Assembly: GCA_946484175.1 (NCBI GenBank)
Contig: CAMLSX010000002.1
Coordinates: 32,583-96,582, forward strand
Direction of reading: 5' to 3'
From: an uncultured Clostridia bacterium
GTDB lineage: Bacteria > Bacillota > Clostridia > Oscillospirales > Acutalibacteraceae
Length of the DNA stretch: 64,000 bases
The position numbers and the translations under genes were made by a program. Every line of letters begins with the position of its first letter. The first letter of the stretch is position 1. This document shows, in pieces, positions 18,832 through 27,800 of the stretch. The notes under the pieces were generated by a model. It saw nothing but the letters and a program-made list of their open reading frames with translations. It did not search any database and had not been told where the DNA came from.

Positions 18832-19184
18832 AGATGCGACCAGGCCTATAAGCCGAGTTCTGTCGTGAACAGCCATCTATCTTGGCCGGGCGTTACCGCC
18901 GCGGCTCGTTGCCACCTCCACGGGACGCGCCGGGCCGACGCATACTGTCCCTCTGCGGTGTTGCTCCGAATAGGGTTTGCAGAGCCGTGCGGTTCCCCGC
19001 ACGCTGGTGAGCTCTTACCTCGCCTTTCCACCCTTACACACCAAAAGGTATGCGGTATATCTCTGTTGCACTTTCCCTGGGGTCACCCCCGGCGGCCGTT
19101 AGCCGTTATTCTTGCCCTGTGGAGCTCGGACTTTCCTCAGACGCCTGCTTTCGCCTGGCGCCCGCAGCTGTTCAGCCTGCTCGC
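18832..19184 (-). ncRNA. rnpB: RNase P RNA, bacterial class A
   Basis: Catalytic RNA that matures tRNA 5' ends. On the minus strand the conserved core GAGGAAAGTCCGAGCTCC (CR-I), the stretch AGGGAAAGTGCAACAGAGA, and the 3' signature ACAGAACTCGGCTTATAGGC are all present. The 5' end GCGAGCAGGC pairs with the 3' end GCCTGGTCGC with one mismatch, giving helix P1 and defining the mature ends near 19184 and 18836. A sigma-A promoter lies directly upstream. Ends are estimates to within a few bases. Confidence 0.95.
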
Positions 19185-19191
19185 AAATTTT

Positions 19192-19221
19192 ATTGTACCC
19201 GCAAAGCACCTGCTTTGTCAA
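19192..19221 (-). promoter_or_regulatory. Promoter of rnpB
   Basis: Minus strand TTGACA (19221-19216), 18-base spacer, TACAAT (19197-19192), with the predicted start at the first base of the RNase P RNA near 19184. The -35 box overlaps the stop codon of the upstream kinase gene (ends at 19218). Confidence 0.85.
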
Positions 19222-19730
19222 GAAATTTTCTCTCCGGGCGACAGAATGATCTTTTCTGCGGTTTCCTCTGCAGTCAAGCCAGTTACATCCAGTTTGCAGG
19301 TGTTCAGGCTTTCATACAACGGAAGATATGCAAGACTGCGCCCGAGTGCATCTTTTTGCCTTGTGCCTTTTTGAATATCCGCCTGCACCCTCTTCTCCAG
19401 TTCTTCCTGTGCACACACTAAAGAAACCAAATGAACCCGGCAGTTTTGCGTGTCGATTCGGGAAAGCAGGTCGTTCAAAATTTCCTGCTGATGCATGACC
19501 CAGCAAAACAGAACATGGTCAAATACCGAACAATGAAGGAACTGATTCAGCAAAAAGGTGATATTTTCCATCACCATGCGTCTGGTTTCTTCTGTCACCT
19601 GAAAGGAGTTCATATCCCAGCACCAGTCACCATCCAGAAACACACAATTTTGCAGACGACTTTTCGCCGCACGGCAGGCAGTGGTCTTTCCAATTCCCAT
19701 AGGGCCGCCGATCAGATAAAGTTCTTTCAT
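19218..19730 (-). CDS. P-loop nucleotide-kinase-like protein
   Basis: Small AAA/nucleotide-kinase-fold protein of 170 residues. The N-terminus MKELYLIGGPMGIGKTTACR carries a Walker A (GGPMGIGKTT), and FLDGDWCW supplies the second acidic strand seen in small-molecule and polynucleotide kinases. The substrate is not evident. The start is set by a GAGGGTGA site that overlaps the end of the upstream dehydrogenase gene; the ATG (19730) lies one base after that gene's stop, so the two are translationally coupled. This suggests a shared pathway, but I do not name one. Confidence 0.75.
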   Translation of the reverse strand: MKELYLIGGPMGIGKTTACRAAKSRLQNCVFLDGDWCWDMNSFQVTEETRRMVMENITFLLNQFLHCSVFDHVLFCWVMHQQEILNDLLSRIDTQNCRVHLVSLVCAQEELEKRVQADIQKGTRQKDALGRSLAYLPLYESLNTCKLDVTGLTAEETAEKIILSPGEKIS

Positions 19731-19731
19731 T

Positions 19732-20835
19732 TTAATCACCCTCTGCCAGCTGTTTTCCAAGGCGATCAGCCATTTTCAAAGCCGAGAGAGCGCTCTCTTC
19801 CGTTACGGGGAAGGGCATGTGGCTCATATAGCTGTTATCTCCCAAGCTGGCTTTTGCCGCCAAACGCAGTTCCTCTTCGGTGCACTGCCCAGCGCCGAGC
19901 TGTTCCAGCGTGACCGGCAGGCGAATGCTCCGGCAGAAATTCAGCACTTCCCGCAATTCGTGCATGGGGCGGTTTTCGAGCACCATCTGGGCAACCGTGC
20001 AGAACGCCACCGTTTCGCCGTGCATGGCCCCGCGCATGGCAGGCAAGTGTGTGAGCCCGTTTGCCAAAGCGTGCGCCGCTGCCAGCCCGCCGCTTTCAAA
20101 GCCCACGCCGCTTAGATACAGGTTGGCTTCCACGACATTTTCCAGCGCCGGGGTAATGGCGCCGCATTCCACCGCCAGAAGTGCCTGCATACCGTCTCGC
20201 AGAAGGGTTTCGCGGCAAAGGCGTGCCAATGCCAGTGCGCCGTTCGTGCTGTGCGAGCCGGTGTCGGTCAACGCATTGGAGCGGCGGCAGGCTTCCGCCT
20301 CATAACAGGTGGAAAGCGCATCGCCCATACCCGCCGAAAGCAGCCGCGCCGGGGCTTTTGCGATTACGGAGAGATCTGCCACAACCACAGCCGGGTTGGT
20401 ACGCAGATGCAGGTACCGTTCAAACACACCCTCGGCGGTATACAGCACAGCGAGCCCGCTGCACGGGCCGTCCATCGAAGCCGCCGTAGGCGCTACAATC
20501 ACCGGCAGACGCGCATAATACGCCACCGCTTTTGCAGTATCCAGCGCTTTACCGCCGCCCACGCCGATGACGCAATCACATTCCAACTGCCGCAAAATCG
20601 CACAGTGCCGGTCGATTTCCGGCAGGCAACATTCGCCTTGCAGCGTTTCAATATGGTACCGGGCGCCCATTTCCAGAAAACTTCTGGGCAGCAGGTTCGC
20701 ATATGTTTTGGCAGAAAAGCCATCTGCCAGCAAATAGGCCGAAGCACAGCCCAGCTGCATCATATAACCGGCCAGCCTACCGAGCCCGTCTTCCGTTTGG
20801 ACATAGCGGGACGGAGCCTGAATCATTCGTTCCAT
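19732..20835 (-). CDS. Glycerol dehydrogenase-like iron/zinc alcohol dehydrogenase
   Basis: Member of the GldA/iron-containing dehydrogenase family, NAD-dependent oxidation of glycerol or a related polyol. It has the dinucleotide motif GVGGGKALDTAKA, then PTAASMDGPCSG, and the metal ligands appear as D in GMGDALST (about residue 172), H in AAHALANGL (about 256) and H in GAMHGETVAF (about 271). Length is 367 residues from the ATG at 20835, chosen because GGAG stands ten bases upstream; an upstream in-frame ATG lacks a site. It is divergent from the MerR gene and may respond to the same palindrome. A glycerol-1-phosphate dehydrogenase role is a less likely alternative. Confidence 0.8.
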   Translation of the reverse strand: MERMIQAPSRYVQTEDGLGRLAGYMMQLGCASAYLLADGFSAKTYANLLPRSFLEMGARYHIETLQGECCLPEIDRHCAILRQLECDCVIGVGGGKALDTAKAVAYYARLPVIVAPTAASMDGPCSGLAVLYTAEGVFERYLHLRTNPAVVVADLSVIAKAPARLLSAGMGDALSTCYEAEACRRSNALTDTGSHSTNGALALARLCRETLLRDGMQALLAVECGAITPALENVVEANLYLSGVGFESGGLAAAHALANGLTHLPAMRGAMHGETVAFCTVAQMVLENRPMHELREVLNFCRSIRLPVTLEQLGAGQCTEEELRLAAKASLGDNSYMSHMPFPVTEESALSALKMADRLGKQLAEGD

Positions 20836-20952
20836 AAGCCATTCGCTCCTGACATAATGGATTCTGCCCACATGGAGCAGGTGTCAGTTTTCAGTATAGC
20901 GTTTTCCAAAAAAATCTGCAAGCATCCGGCGGAAAAAGCGGTGCACGCTTCT

Positions 20953-20985
20953 TTTCAAACATTATGTATGGTATAATGTTTGAAA
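20953..20985. promoter_or_regulatory. 13-bp inverted repeat over the merR promoter
   Basis: TTTCAAACATTAT (20953-20965) and ATAATGTTTGAAA (20973-20985) are a perfect inverted repeat with a 7-base spacer. A consensus TATAAT (20972-20977) on the plus strand lies inside it, and the merR ATG is at 21004. The symmetry and position mark it as the binding site of the MerR protein itself, and possibly also for the divergent dehydrogenase gene. Little is seen in 20836-20952 beyond this. Confidence 0.75.
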
Positions 20986-21003
20986 GCGAAAGGAGGCTTC
21001 GTA

Positions 21004-21852
21004 ATGGCTGAACGACTTACCATTGGGCAAATGGCAAAGCTGAATCATGTTTCTGAGCAAACCTTGCGTTTATACGACAAATTCGGCATTTTTTCTCCGA
21101 AGTTCCGCGATGAGCACAACCATTACCGCTACTATGATATCCGCCAAAGTGCAGTGCTCGACATTATTCAATATTTAAAGTCTTTGGGGATGAGTCTGAA
21201 GGAGATCAGGGCGCAGCTGCGAAGCCCTGACGTAAACGAAATTGAAGCTTCCCTGCGGCGGCGGCACGCCCAGATTGACGAAGAAATCCGAAGTCTGCAC
21301 ATCCAGCAGCGCGCGATTCGCCGCACGATTGAAAACTTTGAGCGGTACCGCAATTCCCCGCCTTGCGGCATGATAGTGCTGGAATATATCAGCAAGCGCG
21401 AGCTGTACCGGGTGGATACCGGGGTGAATTTTTATGAACATGGGATTGAGATGTATGAAAACATGCTGCGCAAGCTGCAAAGCAGCCTGATGGCGGACGG
21501 CCTACCCCAAAGCTGCTTTTACAATGCGGGCACCATCCTGCGCCGGGAATACCTGCTGCGCCGCGAGATGTATTCCACCGAGGTTTTCGTTTTTCTGGAA
21601 CCGGAGTTAATGCCGGAAAAACATACGGAAACCATCCCGGCGGGGTGCTATCTGTGCATTTACTGCGACGACTTTCACAAAGAGGCCGAATATGCCGCCC
21701 GGCTGCTCGCGGAAGTGGAGCGGCAGGGCTGCCGGATTTGCGGCGATTATCTCTGCGAAGTGCTGGCCGAAATCCCCATGATGGCACGGCAGGAACGCGG
21801 CATGTTCTTCCGGCTGCAAATTCCTGTAGAGTTTTGCGATTCTACGCCGTGA
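21004..21852 (+). CDS. MerR-family regulator with GyrI-like effector domain
   Basis: Transcription regulator of the BmrR type. Residues 1-70 form the winged HTH (ERLTIGQMAKLNHVSEQTLR, then YYDIRQSAVLDIIQYLKSLG), a dimerisation helix follows (about 75-115), and residues 125-280 resemble a GyrI/BmrR small-molecule-binding domain (RELYRVDTGVNFYEH; IPAGCYLCIYC). The ATG at 21004 has AAAGGAGG seven bases upstream. The large palindrome at its promoter suggests autoregulation. The next gene downstream has a promoter with an unusually long spacer, a hallmark of MerR-activated promoters. Confidence 0.88.
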   Translation: MAERLTIGQMAKLNHVSEQTLRLYDKFGIFSPKFRDEHNHYRYYDIRQSAVLDIIQYLKSLGMSLKEIRAQLRSPDVNEIEASLRRRHAQIDEEIRSLHIQQRAIRRTIENFERYRNSPPCGMIVLEYISKRELYRVDTGVNFYEHGIEMYENMLRKLQSSLMADGLPQSCFYNAGTILRREYLLRREMYSTEVFVFLEPELMPEKHTETIPAGCYLCIYCDDFHKEAEYAARLLAEVERQGCRICGDYLCEVLAEIPMMARQERGMFFRLQIPVEFCDSTP

Positions 21853-21917
21853 TGTTTTTTCAAAATTGTTTGGATATTTTTAACAATAATATTCAATATA
21901 ATTGTAAATAACTATGC

Positions 21918-21949
21918 TTGACATTGTACCTGCTGCAACCTGTTATACT
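21918..21949 (+). promoter_or_regulatory. Promoter of the DapB-like dehydrogenase gene, long-spacer form
   Basis: A consensus TTGACA (21918-21923) is followed by TATACT (21944-21949) with a 20-base spacer; a poorer hexamer TGTTAT sits at the normal 17-base distance. Spacers of 19-20 bases are typical of MerR-activated promoters, and a MerR gene ends 65 bases upstream. I see no clear dyad in the spacer. Confidence 0.5.
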
Positions 21950-22008
21950 GTAGTCACAGCGCTGGGAGAATTCCCGGCAAGAGATTTTACAGAAAAGAGG
22001 TTGGAAGT

Positions 22009-23043
22009 ATGAATCCCCAGAGAATCCGTGTTGTACAGTATGGATGCGGAAAAATGAGCAAGTACACCCTTCGGTATCTGTATGAAAAGGGTGCGGATAT
22101 TGTCGGTGCAATCGATGTGAACCCTGAGATCATCGGCATGGATGTGGGCGAGTGGGCAGGCCTTGGCCGGAACCTCGGTGTTCCCATCCGCAGCGACGCC
22201 GATGCAGTGCTGGACGAGTGCGACCCCGATATCGCGGTGCTGACGCTGTTCAGCTTTATGGACGACGTGTTCCCGCATTTTGAGCGCTGCGCCTCCCGCG
22301 GCATCAACGTCATCACCACCTGTGAAGAAGCAATTTATCCCTGGACGACGGCAGCTTCCATCACCAACCGGCTGGACCGTCTGGCAAAGGACAACGGCTG
22401 TACCATCGTCGGCTCCGGCATGCAGGATATTTACTGGATCAACATGATCGGCACAGTGGCTGGCGGCTGTCACCGTATTGACCGCATTGAAGGTGCTGTG
22501 AGTTATAACGTGGAGGATTATGGCCTTGCACTGGCACAGGCACACGGCGTTGGCTTGACCCCCGAAGAATTTGAAGCCAAAATCGCGCATCCCGAAGTGC
22601 TGGAACCCTCTTATGTGTGGAACTCCAACGAAGCACTGTGCAATAAAATGGGCTGGACGATCAAGAGCCAATCGCAAAAGTGCGTACCGTATTTCTATGA
22701 CACAGATCTGTACAGCGCCACCACCGGCGAGACAATCCCGAAGGGCAACTGCATCGGCATGAGCGCAGTGGTCACGACCGAAACCTTCCAGGGGCCGATC
22801 ATCGAAGCACAGTGCATCGGCAAGGTATACGGCCCTGACGACGGCGACATGTGCGACTGGAAAATCAAGGGCGAACCGGACGTCACGTTCTTTGTACAGA
22901 AGCCCGCAACCGTAGAGCACACCTGCGCTACGATTGTCAATCGGATCCCCAGCGTACTGCTGGCGCCTCCCGGTTATATCACGGTAGAAAAACTGCCGGA
23001 AGTGGAATATCTGGCTTATCCCATCCACCAATATCTCGATTAA
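22009..23043 (+). CDS. DapB-like NAD(P)-dependent amine dehydrogenase (2,4-diaminopentanoate dehydrogenase family)
   Basis: Rossmann-fold oxidoreductase of 344 residues: [20 protein letters not shown] is the dinucleotide-binding beta-alpha unit. The segment [17 protein letters not shown] followed by [19 protein letters not shown] resembles the family that includes 2,4-diaminopentanoate dehydrogenase of ornithine fermentation and DapB-like proteins. The C-terminal half ([20 protein letters not shown]) also fits that family. The true substrate is not known; no other ornithine-fermentation genes are in view. It is a single-gene unit with its own promoter and terminator, next to the MerR regulator. 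Confidence 0.65.
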   Translation: MNPQRIRVVQYGCGKMSKYTLRYLYEKGADIVGAIDVNPEIIGMDVGEWAGLGRNLGVPIRSDADAVLDECDPDIAVLTLFSFMDDVFPHFERCASRGINVITTCEEAIYPWTTAASITNRLDRLAKDNGCTIVGSGMQDIYWINMIGTVAGGCHRIDRIEGAVSYNVEDYGLALAQAHGVGLTPEEFEAKIAHPEVLEPSYVWNSNEALCNKMGWTIKSQSQKCVPYFYDTDLYSATTGETIPKGNCIGMSAVVTTETFQGPIIEAQCIGKVYGPDDGDMCDWKIKGEPDVTFFVQKPATVEHTCATIVNRIPSVLLAPPGYITVEKLPEVEYLAYPIHQYLD

Positions 23044-23067
23044 ACTTTTCTGAAAAGTAAAACAACA

Positions 23068-23106
23068 GGCCCGGAGAGTGCTTTTGGTGCTCTCCGGGCC
23101 TTTCAT
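23068..23106. terminator. Terminator between the DapB-like gene and gpr
   Basis: Perfect 11-base stem GGCCCGGAGAG (23068-23078) / CTCTCCGGGCC (23090-23100) followed by a short T-rich tail on the plus strand (TTTCATTTC) and TGTTGTTTT on the minus strand. It lies between convergent genes and can serve both. Confidence 0.8.
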
Positions 23107-23107
23107 T

Positions 23108-23980
23108 TCAATTGAGCAGTGCTGCAAATTCCCCACGGCTAACCTGCGGGTTTACTGCTCGGTTCACCGCCATAGCGATAATGGACGAAGCACGCGCAAT
23201 CATTAAGTCGATCTCCCGCACGGTCACGGTCAGCGGAGTGGTATGCAGACTGCGCAGCTGTTCACAGTCCTCCTCTTCCAGCCGGAGCAGCCCCGCCGCA
23301 AAAGTCACCCCATCTACCACGGTGGGCACGCCTATCGCGATGACCGGCACACCCAGCGTCTCCTGATCCAGTCTGGGGCGGTGGTTTCCCACGCCGGAGC
23401 CGGGTGCAATGCCGCTGTCAGCGATTTGCAGCGTACAGCCCATGCGTTCCAGCTCCATGGCAGCCAGCGCGTCAATGGCGATCACGGCATCCGGCCGGAT
23501 TTCCCGTACCAGTGCCTGTAAGATTTCGGCGCTTTCGATACCGGTCGTTCCCAGCACACCGGGTGAGCACACCGAAACTGCACGAAGCCCGTCAAGCCCG
23601 CTCACGCGCGCCACTTCCCCTCGGATGTGCCGGGTGGCGAGGATTTTTTCCGCCGCCTTTGGCCCCAATGCATCGGCGGTCAGCTCACGGTTGCCCAATC
23701 CCATTACCAGCACGCTGCCCGTTTCCGGCAGCATCTCGCGCAGCTTTTCGGCGGCCAGCTCTGCCCCTTCCCCATCACTGTCAATCGAATCGGAAAAAGG
23801 TGGAAAATGCAGAGTACAGTATTTTCCCTGCGGCTTATGCATAGTTTTGGAAGCTTCCGGCGTCAGGATTTCCACTGTGGTGACCGCGTGCCGGGGATAT
23901 TGCTCATGATGAACAGCGATTCCTTGTGTATTTTCCCCAAATCTCTGCGCGGCTTCTACAGCCAGATCAGTACGATACAT
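23108..23980 (-). CDS. gpr: Germination protease GPR
   Basis: Aspartic-type spore protease that degrades small acid-soluble proteins during germination. The 290-residue sequence has the hallmarks RTDLAVEAA, VLVMGLGNRELTADALGP, VCSPGVLGTTGIES, AIDALAAMELERMG and DSGIAPGSGVGNHR. Two adjacent ATGs (23983 and 23980) are possible starts with a weak AAAGAGAG site. Either leaves only about six residues before the conserved TD-LA cleavage point, much shorter than the roughly 15-residue propeptide I recall from Bacillus. A longer N-terminus would have to run into the antisense of the rpsT promoter. Confidence 0.92.
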   Translation of the reverse strand: MYRTDLAVEAAQRFGENTQGIAVHHEQYPRHAVTTVEILTPEASKTMHKPQGKYCTLHFPPFSDSIDSDGEGAELAAEKLREMLPETGSVLVMGLGNRELTADALGPKAAEKILATRHIRGEVARVSGLDGLRAVSVCSPGVLGTTGIESAEILQALVREIRPDAVIAIDALAAMELERMGCTLQIADSGIAPGSGVGNHRPRLDQETLGVPVIAIGVPTVVDGVTFAAGLLRLEEEDCEQLRSLHTTPLTVTVREIDLMIARASSIIAMAVNRAVNPQVSRGEFAALLN

Positions 23981-24052
23981 CATTGCCAAAAATCTCTCTT
24001 TCTGATAAAATAATTCTGTAACAGAATAGCGGGAAGAATTTTCAAAAACTTC

Positions 24053-24081
24053 TTGCATTTTTCTGTCATACGTGCTATCAT
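24053..24081 (+). promoter_or_regulatory. Promoter of rpsT
   Basis: TTGCAT (24053-24058), 17-base spacer, TATCAT (24076-24081), followed by the rpsT ribosome site AAGGAGGTG and ATG at 24119. It is divergent from gpr. Confidence 0.65.
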
Positions 24082-24118
24082 TACTTGTACGCGAAAAAGT
24101 GTAGAAGGAGGTGTGACC

Positions 24119-24379
24119 ATGCCGAATATTAAATCTGCCAAGAAGCGTGTTAAGGTGATTGCCACCAAGACCATGCGAAATAAGGCTATCAATTCTGCAC
24201 TGAAGACGGATATGAAGAAGGCTAACGTTGCTATCGAGAGCAATGCTGCTGATAAAGCAGAGGCTGTGCGCGTTGCGATCAAGAAGATCGACCAGGCTGC
24301 TGCCAAGGGCATTCTGCACAAGAATACTGCTGCCAGAAAGAAGTCCGCTCTGGCTCGCAAGCTGAACGCTGGCGCCTAA
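24119..24379 (+). CDS. rpsT: 30S ribosomal protein S20
   Basis: Primary 16S rRNA-binding protein of the small subunit. The 86-residue, very Lys/Ala-rich protein begins [20 protein letters not shown] and contains [20 protein letters not shown], the family signature. The ATG at 24119 has a strong AAGGAGGTG site seven bases upstream. The gene is a single unit with its own promoter and terminator; rpsT next to gpr is a common Firmicutes arrangement. Confidence 0.96.
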   Translation: MPNIKSAKKRVKVIATKTMRNKAINSALKTDMKKANVAIESNAADKAEAVRVAIKKIDQAAAKGILHKNTAARKKSALARKLNAGA

Positions 24380-24454
24380 TGCATCATAGGCTGTTTCGGC
24401 CGATGGTTCATATCTCTTATTTCACCGGTTGATACAGCCGGAAAATGCATGAAG

Positions 24455-24486
24455 AAGCAGAGTGTTTCACTCTGCTTTTTATTTTG
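24455..24486 (+). terminator. Terminator of rpsT
   Basis: Stem AGCAGAGTG / CACTCTGCT with a three-base loop (24465-24467) and a run of Ts (24476-24482). It follows rpsT by about 75 bases. Confidence 0.88.
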
Positions 24487-24505
24487 CCCAAAATCAGGAT
24501 TCTAT

Positions 24506-24534
24506 TTGACTTTTTCACAAAATTTGGGTATCAT
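24506..24534 (+). promoter_or_regulatory. Promoter of the 51-residue membrane peptide gene
   Basis: TTGACT (24506-24511), 17-base spacer, TATCAT (24529-24534), about 80 bases before the ATG at 24614. Confidence 0.65.
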
Positions 24535-24613
24535 AGAGACATAGAATCATTTCGATTTGCCAAGCCGTATCTTACGGCATCATTTTGTTATGAATTTCGG
24601 AGGTGCTCACATT

Positions 24614-24769
24614 ATGAAAAAATGCAGCAGTAAAGTAGGACTGATTATCGGCATTGTTTCCCTCGCGGCAGTCATCGCGGCAACCGTTACTGGCGTTCTC
24701 CTCTATCTGGATCGGAAAAAGAAGGATGAGGAAGAGCTGGAGCACTATTTGGATTGCTCGATCCAGTAA
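24614..24769 (+). CDS. Small single-pass membrane protein, unknown function
   Basis: A 51-residue protein with one hydrophobic helix (VGLIIGIVSLAAVIAATVTG, about residues 7-30) followed by a strongly charged tail (DRKKKDEEELEHY). It starts MKKCSSK at an ATG with GGAGGTGCTCAC just upstream, and is bracketed by its own promoter and terminator, so it is likely a real, independently expressed gene. I do not recognise a family. The N-terminal cysteine is not in a lipobox. It could be a small stress or envelope peptide, but nothing in the sequence decides this. Confidence 0.7.
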   Translation: MKKCSSKVGLIIGIVSLAAVIAATVTGVLLYLDRKKKDEEELEHYLDCSIQ

Positions 24770-24786
24770 ATTCGTGCAAAATCAAG

Positions 24787-24819
24787 AATGGGGTTCCGTT
24801 TCGGCGGAACCCCATTTTG
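24787..24819. terminator. Terminator after the small membrane protein gene
   Basis: Stem AATGGGGTTCCG / CGGAACCCCATT with a short loop and TTTTGTTGTTT after it on the plus strand. It stands 20 bases after the stop codon at 24769. Confidence 0.82.
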
Positions 24820-24863
24820 TTGTTTACAGCATTTTTTGATAACTCCAAGAAAGGGCTTTCTAT

Positions 24864-27800
24864 ATGTATATTGCAGACCTGCACATTCATTCGCGTTTTT
24901 CACGCGCAACAAGCCGCGATTGTGACGCACCCCATCTGGACTTGTGGGCACGGAACAAAGGCATCCGCGTGGTGGGAACCGGCGACTTCACACACCCTGC
25001 ATGGCGGCAGGAGCTGAAAGAAATGCTCGTGCCCGCCGAAGAGGGACTGTACACCCTGCGCAATGATCTCGTACTGGAAGGCGCCCCCTCTGGAGGGGAA
25101 GCGCCGCGCTTTCTGGTAACAGGAGAAATCAGCACCATTTACAAAAAGGGCGGTCATACCCGCAAGGTGCATCACCTGATCCTGCTACCCAGCCTGGAAG
25201 ATGCCGAGCTGCTCTCGCAGAAGCTGGAAGCGATTGGCAACCTTCATTCCGATGGGCGGCCAATTTTGGGACTGGACAGCCACGACCTGCTGGAAATCAT
25301 TCTGGAAACCTGTCCGCAGGCCGTGTATATTCCCGCTCATATCTGGACACCCCATTTTTCGCTGTTTGGGGCTTTTTCGGGCTTTCAGACCATCGAAGAA
25401 TGTTATGGGGAGCTGACGCCGTATGTCCACGCGCTGGAAACCGGTCTTTCTTCTGACCCGCCCATGAACTGGCAGGTTTCTGCGCTGGATCGTTTTACGC
25501 TGGTCTCCCATTCCGACGCCCATTCCCCCGCCAAGTTGGGGCGCGAGGCCGACTTGCTGGACACCGGACTATCGTACCCAGAGATCGCCCACGCGATTCA
25601 GACCGGCGAGGGCTTTGCCGGCACGCTGGAGTTTTTCCCGGAAGAAGGAAAATACCATCTGGACGGCCACCGAAACTGCCAGCTTTGCCTGGAGCCTGCA
25701 CAATCGCTGGAACTGGGCGGACGGTGCCCGGTATGCGGCAAAAAACTCACCATCGGCGTACAGCATCGGGTAGAAGAGCTTGCCGACAGGCCGCTTGGTT
25801 TTCGTCCTGAAACCGCTAAGCCTTTTGAAAGCCTGATTCCCCTGCCGGAGCTGATTGCCTCTGTGACCGGTGTTTCGGCCGCTTCCAAGCGCACACAGTC
25901 GCAGTATTTTGAGTTGCTCCATACACTGGGGTCGGAATTTTCTATCCTGCGCGAGATTCCTACGGAAACGATCAGCCGGGTAGCTGGCCCCCTGCTGGCG
26001 GAAGGAATTCGCCGGATGCGGGCAGACGAAGTGCATCGCCAGGCCGGTTACGACGGTGAATACGGCGTGATCTCGGTGTTCACCCGGGAAGAACGGGAGC
26101 AGTTTGCCGGGCAAACCTCGCTGTTCGGTATCGCCCCCACCGCGCCCAAAAAGCAGCGCCGCCGTGCTGTTGCCGCTGAACCGGCTGTTGCAGAAGTGCC
26201 TGCCCCCTCCCCTACGCCGGAGCTGAACGCGGAACAGAAGGCAGCCGCACAGTCTGATGCAGCGGTCACCGCGGTCATCGCAGGCCCCGGAACCGGCAAA
26301 ACCAAAACGCTGATTTCGCGGATTGTGTGGCTGCTGGAGAGCGGCAGCGCCAAACCGTCAGAGATTACCGCCGTCACCTTCACGCGGCAGGCCGCCGAAG
26401 AGCTTCGTGCCCGGCTGGAACAACAGCTTGGCGGAAAAAAGGCTGTGCGCGGTTTGACGGTGGGAACCTTTCATGCGATTTGCCGCCAATTGCTGGACAA
26501 GCGTCCTCTGCTGTGCGAAAGCGAAGCTTTGGAGGAGATGCGTCTGCTGCTGGCCGAACAGGGGCGCAAAGACGCACCCCGGACGATTCTGGAAAAGATT
26601 TCTGCACAGAAAAACGGCCTTTCTTCCGACGGAGACGCTACGCTGTTTGAAGCCTATACCCAGCGGGTACAATCACTGGGTGCACGCGACCTGGACGATC
26701 TGCTGCTGGATGCGCTTTCGCTGGATGTCTCAAAAAAGAAATGCTTTATGCACCTGCTGGTGGATGAATTTCAGGATATCAATCCGCTTCAACACGAGCT
26801 GGTGCGCCATTGGAGCCAGCACAGCCGGAGCCTGTTTGTCATCGGTGACCCCGACCAGTCTATTTATGGATTCCGGGGCGCGGATGCTTCCTGTTTTACG
26901 CGCCTGATGCAGGAATTCCCGGACACCCGCGTCTTCCGGCTCTGTGAAAATTATCGCTCTTCCCCCGCTGTGCTGCAAACCGCCTGTCAGGTGATCTCGC
27001 ACAACCCGGGCGAAACGCGCCAGCTGCATGCCAACCAGCCGCATCACGCTCCGGTACGCATGGTGTGCGCTTCTTCCCCGCTGGATGAGGGGATCTGGAT
27101 TGCGCGGGAGATTCGCCGGATGACCGGCGGTGTGGACATGCTGGAAGCACAGGAAATGGGCACCCGGGAAGAAGCTCCCCGCTCCTTTTCGGAAATCGCC
27201 ATCCTGTGCCGCACCCATCACGAATTGGAACGACTGGAAAAGACACTGCTGCACGATGACATTCCCTGCACCATTTCGGGTCGGGGGCAGCTGTTGGAAT
27301 CGGATGAAGTTCGGGGTGTACTGGCTTTTTACCGCTTCTTGCTGGATAACCGCGACATAGCTTCCCTGCACAGCTGTTTACGTCTTGTGTGGGATTGTCC
27401 AGCCCACCTGCGCGAGCGGATTTCCCGGTTGTTTGCACATGGCCAGACACCCGCGGCAGAGACACTTCAACAGGAAGCCGCTGATTCCGGATATGTAGCT
27501 TTGTGGCTGGAAGAATACGAAAAAGAGCTTCCCCTCGTACACAAGGAGAAGCCCAGAAAATTGTTGGACAGCTGGCGTGACCGTCACGGAAAGAGCGCCG
27601 CAATGGAGCAGTTGTGCCAGACTGCGGTTTTCTATGATTCTATGGCCAGCCTGTTGGAAGCGTTGGACACCGGCGAAGAAGCCGATATCCGCCGCGGGCG
27701 CAAAGCGTATGCATCGGGGGCAGTCCGCCTGATGACGCTGCACGCTGCCAAGGGGCTGGAATTCCCCGTGGTGTTTCTGGCAGGCTTGCAGGAAGGCACG

